In this document: positions 42,857-52,853 of the stretch, in pieces
How the letters are laid out: every line of letters starts with the position of its first letter
Position numbering within the stretch: position 1 is the first letter of the stretch
Assembly (NCBI RefSeq): GCF_000003605.2
Contig: NW_003132350.1
Location: 105,960 to 158,812, forward strand
Reading direction: 5' to 3'
DNA from: Saccoglossus kowalevskii
Taxonomy: Eukaryota; Hemichordata; Enteropneusta; Harrimaniidae
Length of the DNA stretch: 52,853 nt
Program-made: the position numbers and the translations under genes
The notes under the pieces: generated by a model
Database searches by the model: none
The model's input: the letters and a program-made list of their open reading frames with translations, nothing else
What the model was told of the DNA's origin: nothing

Positions 42857-45787
42857 TAATATATGCAAAATGCCTGTCAACCACAGTTTGAGTAAAAGAA
42901 AATGTAAATCCCCTAGATGTTTATTTAATCTACAAAGCTTGTTGGTTTACAAACAGCATTATCGTTACATGGTTTGCCTGTGGTCTAAGCATCGGTAACA
43001 CTGGGACATGACGATATAAAACAGTAAATAATGTCAATAACATTAGGTTACGGGCCCTCGGATACCCATTTCAATAACTGTAGAAGTAGAAATTATTCGC
43101 GTGCTTTTAATTTTGCGGTGAGTCCAAAAGCGCGAAATTAAAACCATGAAAATGTCCTGTTGGAATGCAAAACGTAATACCTAAGTCAAAACAACACTCG
43201 CCCCTGACCCACGATCTTACAAGTTTTACCGTAATCATTGACACCTCTCCAAGAGTACGATGTTTATTGTCTTCGTTTCGACAATGAGCTGTTATCACCA
43301 TAAATAATGTTACATTAGTCTTCAAATCTTCAGTTTATCTTTGAAAACAACTAATTTTTTTTAACAAATCATGACGTTCTCCTATCAAAATCAAATGTAA
43401 AAAATTGTACTAGAACATCTCTTCCGTGTTGAATGAGCTATGGTAATTTGAACACGTTGGCATCACCCAGTATTTTGATTGGTTGATTAGCGATTTGACC
43501 AAAGTATCGCATCGAGCATTTACATGCGACCGGAATCATTCGCTTATGATGCAACTATGTTGAATTTTACTTGCATTTCATAACATTTCGACGAATTTAG
43601 TTTTTGTACCTTATTAATAATCACTACCAAGTAATAATCAATTGTGAAACGCAGCATGATCGGATTGCGCTACCGTGATCATTTTCTACTAAGCGATACA
43701 GTTGTGTTCGTTTTTATTTGAAACTTCTTTTAGCATATACTTTAGTTACCAACAAAATAAAAAAAATAAATGCATATTACATTAACTATGTTGAGTGTGT
43801 TTTGTCACCAGGTGATTTTTTTTTTTGATGAACTGAACTGATTCGTATGGCCAAAACGATGTTGGTTATTAGTTTATGGACATTTTTCCTTTTGATCGTA
43901 TGGCAAACACTTGTGTTTTCTAAGGGTTGATACTTATAGTATAACTTTCTAGACCGTCTGGAAAAAAATGAGGGGTGCAGTGAGCTGCAAATGGTAGTTG
44001 TGTACTAAATACTGGTAGGCGTGCAGGAAATAACCGTTCTGTTAGAGGTTGCAAATTTCAGATATCAACAAGACATTGGCAGACTGTTTCATGCGGTGTT
44101 ACCTTTTTGTTTTTATTTTTTCACGAAATACTTGGACAGCTCAAAACCGTGAAATTAAATGTTTCCACAGCACAAATCAGTGTCAGAGTACATAAAGTAA
44201 ATACGCCATGCATGAAATGCATGAACAACCAAGTCCTGGCACAAGAAAATAAGTCAGTTTTTGTTTCTGTATTTGTCTGCAGGACGAAACGGTGTCCAGA
44301 CAACACGTCACAGGCAGTCATATCTTTTATAATAGATCATTTTCATTCATGTGTTGCATATATGTCAAGAAAATTAAATCAAGTGTGTGTGTGTGTATAT
44401 TTATATTCTGTTTTGGGATTCTTATTTTGGCCCTGAAAAGGGCCGTTTGATGCTGATGTCTGTTCAAGACACTTGATATTGCTTGATATATTTGTTTTGG
44501 CAGCATAACCAGTAGTTGTAGTCGCGCCATATATTGAAACAACGTCGACTTTGTAATAATTACAACGCTGTAGATTGGACGTTAAAATTGTTTTGACTAA
44601 ACACGCTCATCTTTCTCGCCATTCAAATGATTTTGTCTGTAAACTCAACCCCACGTTCGCCTGCCAGACCACAAGAACTCAAATCTCACACGAGATACAA
44701 GCTATATATTACTAATGATTTTGTTATTTTATCACGGGGAATTTCCGTGTAATAAGTTTCGCTCTCAGTTTTAATGTATACAAGATTAGTACTGTCAATA
44801 GACCGATGCAATGAAAACAGACAAATAAACTTGTTTTGTGTTTAATATCTGGTGAGCTATCATCAACTTGAATGATTCTAGTTTCGCGTTATATTTGCCC
44901 GTCGATGTATATATTTAGGAGCACGCGATGTTTCAAATCATGGCAGATGAAGCTAGCTCTGTATTTGACGCAAATAACGTGTACTTGGTTTGAAATTCAA
45001 TTGTTATGTTATATTTAAACAAGCAAATTGTAATCCGTTCAAAGGATGTTTATATCAGTTGTTGATTTGTGGGATTAGCGGGACAGGGGGAAAGATAAGC
45101 ATTCATTTACTTAGTGGACAGAGGCAGAGTTAATTACCCATGAGCACTTGGTGCAATCCATGGGATTGACCGGTTTCCCTTTAAAGTTGGTTTCACGTTT
45201 GATGACTTGTTCTGGATAGATTAAAAGTTACTTTTAAAAATCATCATCGAAATTATGCAAGCATCATTGTCCACGTCAATTTCAGTGAGAAGTTGTATGT
45301 TATGTGTTGTGTTCTGCATGACTATTGTCTAAATCATGTTTAATTATTTACTTATACATAACAAGTACTGTTCACTTCCAGACCAATTGATATGTTATCA
45401 GAATTTCTGATATCTACAATAAAGCAGAAAGTTTTTAAACTTTTAACCTTGGAGGAGATGGAGGACGGGGGGGGGGGGGGTCATCTTATTTGTAGATAAA
45501 TTGATATGAGTTACGCTAAGTTACACTATATTTAGGACATTTTATGAGTTGTCACTTGTATTTTCTTACGTTTTTGTGAGACAATTTGTCTCATGATTAA
45601 AAAAACCCTGGGACAAAATATTTAAGCATGAGGCAAAGGTTTGATGTCTGGTATGAACACTCCAGTGAAACAATCATGATTAACACTAATTGTTTTTATT
45701 CCAGACTTTGTACACATTTCATCGTTATAGTTTTATAATATCATCGAACGGTTTCTGGCTTTAAATTACATCATCATGGTTATACAG
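42857..45787. other. Intergenic or 5' region of the plus-strand gene
   Basis: A fossil TTCGCG-type inverted repeat lies near 43095-43150 (TTATTCGCGTGC against AGCGCGAAATTAAAACC). A run of 14 or so G residues lies near 45467-45480. No exon recognised. Confidence 0.45.
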
Positions 45788-45811
45788 TAATCCGCTGATC
45801 AGTGTCCAACA

Positions 45812-45919
45812 ATGATTACAATGAGGTGGAGGAAGATTTACATAATTGGTGCTGCATTGTTTCTTTGCTGGAACATTGTCATGTACTATGTTTTTATTAA
45901 CAGTAAGCAAACTAAAGGG
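45812..45919 (+). CDS. Candidate first coding exon of a type II membrane protein (36 residues, partial)
   Basis: ATG at 45812 has an in-frame TAA at 45788 just upstream, directly after an acceptor-like ATACAG. The exon encodes MITMRWRKIY: a short basic N-terminus and then a hydrophobic segment of about 20 residues (IIGAALFLCWNIVMYYVF, residues 11-28) followed by a polar stalk NSKQTKG. It ends at GGG|GTAAGT, phase 0, after exactly 36 codons. Short basic tail, membrane anchor and stalk are the N-terminal layout of Golgi glycosyltransferases and other type II proteins, but nothing in this exon proves an enzyme. No further exon was found to the window end, so the rest must lie beyond 52853 if the call is right. 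A single membrane-like frame could also arise by chance. Confidence 0.5.
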
Positions 45920-46244
45920 GTAAGTAATGTACTTAATTATGTATTTTTATTCTTGTGTGCACGCACTGCATGGTTCATGTGAATCAGTGGTATGCATCGA
46001 AAGAGAAAAGATTTGTGTCATTTACTGAATTGCTTTTAACACAGTCATTGTACATTGTGCAATACATGTAAAAAAAAAATGTTCATAAGATTGATCAATA
46101 CAGTTTTCAGAGTGTAAGTGGATTCCCAGTTGTATGCAGGAGGTTAGAACATGTTTTATCGTATCACCTATGTTTTATGATAGGACAAAAACTTGAACTG
46201 TTTATTTCTACATATATATCTATGGCCTGTTTTTGTTTTGTTTT
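45920..46244. other. Putative intron 1 of the plus-strand gene, start
   Basis: Begins with the GTAAGT donor. No element recognised before the MITE at 46245. Confidence 0.35.
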
Positions 46245-46481
46245 TTTTCACCACCAGTTTCCTCTTTTCGTCACAAATTCATAAAATTGTCCCATTTATA
46301 GTCTGCAATTTCTTTCAGAAGATTAGGACGAAAATAGACAATTTTTTTTCATAAAAACTGAAAATTGACTCAAATTTTGTCCGTTGGCTTGAAAATTAAG
46401 GTTCATTTCCAGAAATATTGAAGAATAAAAAAAAATGTGCAGAAAAATTTGGGCGAGAAAGTCTGGTGGTGAAATGGTTAA
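46245..46481 (-). mobile_element. MITE with TTTTCACCACCAG ends, copy 2
   Basis: It begins TTTTTCACCACCAGTTTCCT and ends GTCTGGTGGTGAAATGGTTAA. It is inverted relative to 35749-35980, with a shared interior (TATAGTCTGCAATTTC and the stretch CCAGAAATATTGAAGAA). Confidence 0.8.
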
Positions 46482-49400
46482 ATATCCATGACTAGTGTAG
46501 CGCTTGACACATTGCTTTATTTATCCAGAATTATAAAAAAAATCGCAAAGAAATTTTCTAATTGACTAGGAGATGTTTTACTTTTTCCTTAAAGTATCAA
46601 CTCTATAATATACATTGGTTAATGCCGATATCACATTTTAATATATCTGAAAAATTTGCATGTATAGCAAAATAAAAAAAATAAAAATTCCAAAGACTCT
46701 GTTAAGACTGTATTGTATATTTTCATTTCTGTACATTTCTGCAACACTTATGCAATAATTATCTATAATTACCCGGGGTAATATTGATTTTTTTCTCTAT
46801 GAACTGATATGATTAGTTACGTCCAGAGTTGCACCAATCATTAGGTTTCTGCTAATTTATTAAATTGTTTTAGTCACAGGTCGATGTCGATTGCTTTAGA
46901 TTGGGGGTGAGGGGGTTTTGACCTCAAAAAGTTTCCATGCTACAAAAACGATTTTATTTTTAAATGAAGTCAAAAAAATCTTGGAGTATTTGTAGTTCTA
47001 TCCAATCATGGACAGAAATAACAGAAAATGAAAAAAACAAACATCCAAGACGAGAAAATGGTTTGGTCTTTTTACACCCACTCGACAACCAACTGCTATG
47101 CCATACTACTGTCAGATTATCAATTTGTATTTAATGGTGAATGTAGTCTGATGCCATGACCAATATTTATCAATTAAGTTTCAGTGGGGGGTTGGGGGGG
47201 TTTTAAAAAAAACTAAAGGAATTAAGTTTTTTATCCGACATTGATCTTTTGACGTCGTCCCTAATACTATGAAGTTTTCTATACAATATGACAAGACAAT
47301 ATATTTTAATATCTTTCTTTGGGTGATGATATGTTTTTTAAATAATGACTATAATCTTTGGTTTGAAATTACTCTCAACCATTGGTAGTGAAAGTGACAA
47401 TTTGTTGTAACCAAATTTAAATGTTGGCGATGAAGGAAGCATTCGAATTGAAGCTCTAGAAGTCTTTCGTAACAAGTTGTGCTATTATAATAACTGCGCC
47501 ATCATCATAGTGCCGCCATGCTTCTAATAGAGCAAATACAAAGACACTAAAACCATTCAAGCTTGCACGACTTCTTATCTTGCATGTAAATGGGAAAAAA
47601 ACACTTTGGTTGATGTCTGAAACTGATTTATTTTAATTCACTAATTAGTTGCTGTGTCACCAGATTACTAGTATATCTTTGCTTTTTTCTGATTGTTAGT
47701 TGATGACGTCAAAAGTTCAGACTTCGAGGACCAATCGTAAATTGCCTATATATTCATTTCCTGAAAAATACATAATTCATTGAATAGGCTTTATTGCTAC
47801 TTACATGTATGTCTACTATTCCCTTATATAATCTCCAATGAACCATTTTCCGAAATTCTAGAGATCCTGTGTTACAATGTATGTACATCGTCAAACGTAA
47901 AATCAGGACAGAAACATGGTTATTGTGTTGTAGTGGCGTCAAAACATTGTGTGTGATTCAAAAAACATGAAGTTAATTTTGGGGGATTTTCATATTTCAT
48001 ACATGTATTATTATACATCAGTAACCGTAACGCCATAATTTTGCCGTAATTTTGCGTATAATAATGTATAATAATAACGTCATTACGAGGATACCTCAAA
48101 GTATGCACTCAGACAGTACACTTTCGCATCGACCTTCGCTGCGCCTTACTGTCTTCATGCAAACTTTGCAGTATCATAATTACCTCATAATACACTATAC
48201 ACATTTCATATTAGTCAATTTCATTTAAGTAAAGGTACATGTATCTCAATGCAATCTCCTTTTAAAAAAAATTGCTAATTCTACATAGAACTATAAAGAG
48301 AAAAAATCAAGTTGAAAATCAAATCTTTTGATTTTTGCAGCAGACCTTCGGCATGCACCTTTCACAAGTACCACAAGATTTCCTAAAAGTTCGGGAAAAC
48401 CACTATTATTACAATTAATTTTAGAGATGTTATTTGGTAAAATTCGCAAGCTGCATGCAGCGACCAGACATTAGTGCATAATCTATGCAATATCGCATTT
48501 GCTATAGACCACTACACTAATACCTAACCACACCACTTAGTAATATGTTATGACATCAACAGTGTGGGGTTTTGATTGATGGGATGAAAATCCTTTAAAA
48601 ATCATATAAACATTGTCAGTAGTCTGTCAACGCACGAGAGTGGGGAATTTCCTGTATGCTATATTTAATCCAATCCGCTGAACACGTATGACATACATTT
48701 GTACCATATATGGTGTTTTAACAAATGAAATTTATATTATCTGATTTTATTGTTTGTAACCACTGATGTATGAAGTAGAATATGATATTTATGTCAAATA
48801 TTACAGTATTCCTCACTATTCGCAGGATATTCGGGTCAGACTTTACAAACATTACCAAGCATCTGAGTTTTCGGAATCTCAGGGAATTAAGAACGCTGAT
48901 TCGCATTGAACTTTTATAAATATTTATAAATAGAATTTGAATAAATGAATCATTTTTCATGAGACTTAATTTGGTACATTTTAGGCGTATTTCTTCTAAA
49001 TTCATAAATTAACTCTTAATGTGTGTTGCCACTACATGTATATCCACCTTCAAACATGGAAAATGTTGTACTTAGTTGGATGTCCTGATAAAATTAGTGA
49101 CAAGTTGTGAGACTTGTATTTCACAAACATTATAACTACAGAATTTAGTGAATGGCTCATTTTACGAACAAATAATTACTATTTTTATTATAAAGGACTA
49201 ATAGGATATAACTAACACTGTACTTAGGCATGAATTAGTATATTCTTGGCTTACTAAAGATTTTGCAACTAACTGCTGCCGAAATAACATATTTTTCTTT
49301 CATTTATTTCATGCGTTTATTGTCGCTTCATGTTAACAGGAGGTAAGATGCTTTGCACTTTATTGTTAGTAGAGGGGTGTTATTGTATGATGTAATTTGT

Positions 49401-50319
49401 GTGTGGTGGTGGTGGTGGTGATGGGGAGGTGCATGTCATGACAAATGCTATACATGTTTGTATTCTCATATTTGCTTAATTTTAAAATTGCATTTACTGT
49501 AGTAATAGTGTTTTTCCAGGTAACCATGGGTTACATAGTCACTTAGTTTAGGATTGTCCTTGCTTGATAGGTACATGTGTTTATCTATGTCATGTAGATC
49601 TGATTCTTGCTATTAAACAAGAAACTATTTCAGATTACCCACATGGTAATTACAGATAAATGATGTTATCGTGCTGACATTATAATGACACATGATTTAT
49701 TATAGCATATATCTTACCAAGTGTGAAAGCTTCATGGAGTGAATCCAATTTTTAACACACTGAGATTTAATGATGACAATCTACTCTTAGCTACACTTCT
49801 AATATTGGTTGCTATCGGATTCAGTGTAACTTTCACGCAATCTGTCATTTTTTGTATTCACACCTCCAATTCTTTTACGGTCATGTATTTGTGGTATGCT
49901 TTTATCGCTGCATATATCATATAGTCCTTTGAAAGCATTTATTTACCCATTTATTCATGCTTTTTGATCACATTTGTGTCACATATTCACTTCATTTTGA
50001 TTGATGCTCCAAATTCTATGTACTCCTAAATTCCATACTATCATGTTAAGCCCAATAAGTCTATTTGATCCAGTATGGTGTGCTAATGTGCTTGATAAAC
50101 ATAGGTGAATTGAGCTTGAAGAGAAAGCGATAAATATATTAATGTATGTTACATTTATTATCCCCTATTTAAACTATTGTTTTGTTATTTTTTATCAAAC
50201 TGACAATCATTTTGGTTGGTGGTCTTATTTTTTCATAGAAATCATACAAAAGGGCATCAGATATTTTATTTCCTTCTGAGCTAAATGGCCTCTGTGGCAT
50301 TAAACAAAAAATTAAAGGG
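46482..50319. other. Intronic or intergenic, no gene recognised
   Basis: No exon recognised on either strand. It includes a short GGT run near 49405-49420 and a GGGGGGTTGGGGGGG stretch near 47186-47200 that could fold as a quadruplex. Confidence 0.45.
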
Positions 50320-50508
50320 TTACTGTAAAATACTTTATTTTAGCTTGAACTAATTTTTGTATGGATATTATTTTCACAGATTTTCGAAAATGTGTGTAAA
50401 ATATAGGAATAAAGGTACACTGTATATTCAGTGAATTTTATTTTCATTGAACTATCCATCTCTTCGGTGAAAATAAAATCCAAAAGTAAATAAAGTTTAT
50501 AGAGAATA
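50320..50508 (+). mobile_element. MITE family with TACTGTAAAATACTTT ends, copy 5
   Basis: The left end TTACTGTAAAATACTTTATT then TTAGCTTGAACTAATTTTTG is well kept; the middle is shortened and the right end (AAAATCCAAAAGTAAATAAAG) is decayed. Confidence 0.7.
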
Positions 50509-50680
50509 TCTCTGGTTATATGGCCTACATGTATATGTATGTATGCATGAATATTGCTGCAATATAAAATCATTGTATTATTAAAATTATCCTTTAAGCC
50601 AAGCCAGATCAATGTTGTACATTTGGTGCAACAAAGATTATTTTGACTCATGTTATAAAGATTTAAAAGAACAAAAAAAT

Positions 50681-50838
50681 TATTGTAAAATCTGTTTCAG
50701 AAGCCGCGGCTTCTATTTAAATTGTACATGTACAACGCAACAGAGGGGATGCGGTTTCTATTAGAGCATCTACACATATGAGAAATCATGGTTGCAACTT
50801 CTATTAGGAATGCGGCTTCTAATACAGATTTTACAATA
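50681..50838. mobile_element. MITE with TATTGTAAAATCTGT ends
   Basis: The left end TATTGTAAAATCTGTTTCAG continues into AAGCCGC, and the right end on the other strand reads TATTGTAAAATCTGTATTAG then AAGCCGC. It is 158 bp. The interior repeats GCGGCTTCTATT-type words and contains the perfect palindrome AGAAGCCGCGGCTTCT. No second full copy was found in this window. Confidence 0.82.
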
Positions 50839-51859
50839 ATAAAATAATAAGTTATATAATTTTATACATACATGTATACCCAGAGGTTATAACACAACAA
50901 TACCCATGATATCGCATTGTATTTACGATAGTATTATAATGAGTTGCTAGCTTGCGTTCAAAACTGACACATTTTTAAATTATGCAGATTAATCTGCCGA
51001 AATGTCTCATGTTTGTAACATAGGTGAATACTATAAACATTGGAAGTGTCATGAGGTAATTCGTGATGTTCAATTTTCAACTGCCATGAATTTTATTTCT
51101 TTACCTGTTCTCAATCGACCATGGAATGCCAGTTAGAACAGTATGCTATTAAAGTATACAAAATATACAATTGTAATGACAACATTGAAACATCTGCTGT
51201 CAAGTTTTGTTAATGTATTTGGTGATTACAAATAAATAGTTCAGGCTACACAATAAAAATACTAGAAACCATTGATCAGAAACCATGTTTAGTTGGTGCA
51301 AGATTACTTTGATTTGTTAACTTTGATTACATAATACTTGTAGAATTTATATTTCGCTAGACGTGGAAAGGGAATGAAATAGGAATGCCTCACTTTCAAT
51401 GACAAAAATACCTTTCCAATTTAATAAGTACCAGTATATATTTATGTCAATTTTTAATATTTCTGCTATTAATGTAAAAATTAAGTGTACCAAATTTATC
51501 AAATATCATATTTCTATTAGTACATGTATGCAAATTGGAAATAGATTGCAATTTTACATTCCTGATGAATGGCATGTATTATACTCACATCTCCTGAATG
51601 TATGTAATATTGTTAGTTGTTATGAAATACTGACAGTTTTCTACATTGTACTTAGATTGCATCTCTTTCATTGGAGGGTTCTATTAAGTGAACAATAAAA
51701 TCCAGTGAAATCCCCAGATCCCATTATTTTGCATACTATATGTCTGGAGAGAAAATTAATATATACCAATACTGTTGAAATGCTGTTCCAGTGGAATAAT
51801 TCATTCAAGCATTAAGTTTTATTCATATCGTGTTGAATTGTGTTCAGAACAAATTCATA
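50839..51859. other. Intronic or intergenic, no gene recognised
   Basis: AT-rich, with a 99-codon plus open frame at 51399-51698 that shows no recognisable domain. Confidence 0.45.
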
Positions 51860-52066
51860 CTACAGTAAAATACTTTAATTTTACTGGAATTAATTTTCGC
51901 TGAAAAGACTTTGAGTATTTTGTTATAGAATTTATTTTCACTGATTTTTGACAAGTTAAATGTAAAATATAAAAAAAAAAGTATATTCACTAGATTTTAT
52001 TTTCACAGAATCATGATTCCTTCAGCAAAAATTAATTCTAAATTAAAATGAAGTGTTTTACAGTAT
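51860..52066 (+). mobile_element. MITE family with TACTGTAAAATACTTT ends, copy 6
   Basis: It begins CTACAGTAAAATACTTTAAT then TTTACTGGAATTAATTTTCGC and ends AATTAAAATGAAGTGTTTTA then CAGTAT. About 207 bp. Confidence 0.78.
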
Positions 52067-52339
52067 TTAAACTAAAATTCAGTATTTTTATACATTGTAC
52101 GTGTGTGTAAGTTGTTAAAGCAGACAGTCTCAGTGTAACTTTATATTTAGCCGGCTTAAAACTGGCTTAGTTTGCTATCATCCCAGTAATATCTAATTTG
52201 AATAGACTAATCTGCATAATCTTATTATTAACGTAGGCAGATACTCAAAGAGAGTTGCAATTATTAATGATACTTACTATGAAAGTTTTATGAAAAGGTG
52301 AAATTAGCTGACAGCCAGCCAGCTTGGAAGTTAAATTAT

Positions 52340-52476
52340 GCCCTGCCCTGCCCTGCCCTGCCCTGCCCTGCCCCGCCCCGCCCTGCCCTGCCCTGCCCTG
52401 CCCTGCCCTGCCCTGCCCTGCCCTGCCCTGCCCTGCCCTGCCCTGCCCTGCCCTGCCCTGCCCTGCCCTGCCCTGC
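52340..52476 (+). repeat. (CCCTG)n pentanucleotide array, about 27 units
   Basis: Near-perfect GCCCT/CCCTG repeats, with two CCCCG variants near 52370-52382. All frames on both strands are open because the unit contains no stop word, so the many open frames here (ALPCP and GRAGQ cycles) are artefacts. Confidence 0.97.
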
Positions 52477-52853
52477 CGGTGTACAATGTACAAGGTGATG
52501 TTGGAATTCTGCATACAGAATAGTTGTACAAGTTATACTTTGATACTTTGTTTTTAGATCAGTTTTTGTTTTTTGGTATTTTGAAAATCAGAATAAAAAA
52601 TTCATTACCATTTCTTGATTATCAACGTTTAATTAAATTAATTTAATTTTTTTTATTGGCATTTCAATGGTTGCATATACTTCCACATTCCATTTACTTA
52701 ATATGTGTTATGAATTTTCACGATTGATAGCATTCATATCTAAGTATCCCTTGGGCCGATTCTGTTCATTCTTTGCATGTGCCTAAGTACTTTATGTGGG
52801 ACATATGCACATGCAGTGATTTAGCGATTTGATTCAAAATGGCCGACTGGCAG
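52477..52853. other. Window end, no gene recognised
   Basis: AT-rich. Contains a TTAATTAAATTAATTTAA-type stretch near 52630-52648; nothing else recognised. Confidence 0.5.

Noticed and set aside
45467-45480. G homopolymer as a quadruplex
   Set aside because: A single run with no additional G-tracts close by; likely a homopolymer of uncertain true length.
52245-52557. Several overlapping open frames on both strands in the CCCTG array
   Set aside because: They are produced by a pentanucleotide repeat lacking stop words and have no gene-like start, splice or domain evidence.

Overview
This window looks like AT-rich nuclear DNA from a marine invertebrate animal. Coding exons are short and split by kilobase introns with GT/AG borders. 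Most of the rest is small inverted-repeat elements, fragments of non-LTR retrotransposons and simple repeats, and there is one assembly gap of Ns. The repeat style (TACTGTAAAATACTTTATTT-type and TTAAAGGGC-type inverted repeats, GTCCCCGTCGGACG-type dispersed repeats, EDEQHF-type LINE tails) is what I would expect of a hemichordate, lancelet or mollusc. I cannot fix the phylum from this sequence alone; a hemichordate is my guess. || Left part (1-8156): no confident gene. It holds small repeats, an internally deleted copy of a dispersed element (2384-2844), a 5'-truncated LINE tail (2955-3444), a 21-bp array whose plus frame spells coiled-coil heptads (5467-5634), and a 29-bp array (7113-7308). 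The last few kilobases may be the 3' untranslated region of the gene that follows. || Central part (8157-27495, minus strand): the one well-supported gene. Nine coding exons join with consistent intron phases (0,2,1,2,0,1,0,1) and no internal stop into a 514-residue protein. It starts Met-Gly-Cys (a likely myristoylation and palmitoylation signal), is mostly helical and coiled-coil, and ends in a basic patch. I do not recognise the family. The ATG lies directly after a splice acceptor, and a probable non-coding first exon with a strong donor sits at 27412-27495 beside a CRE-like TGACGTCA and an octamer ATTTGCAT. Its introns carry several inverted-repeat elements, the full-length partner of the 2384 element (12504-13648) and the gap. 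|| Right part (27.5-52.9 kb): mostly intergenic or intronic. It holds a TTAAAGGG-type element swollen by an ATTT microsatellite, a frameshifted LINE tail (31924-32577), a 28-bp perfect palindrome, many copies of a ~210-bp inverted-repeat family, a tRNA-like SINE, five nearly identical 105-bp repeats that stay open as 35-residue repeats (41156-41682), and two pentanucleotide arrays. A single plus-strand exon at 45812-45919 encodes a short basic N-terminus and a membrane anchor and ends at a strong donor. It is probably the first coding exon of a type II membrane protein whose other exons lie beyond the window. || I saw no convincing new molecular system. The best leads are the unrecognised lipidated coiled-coil gene, the two in-frame arrays, and the set of related TTAAAGGG-ended elements.
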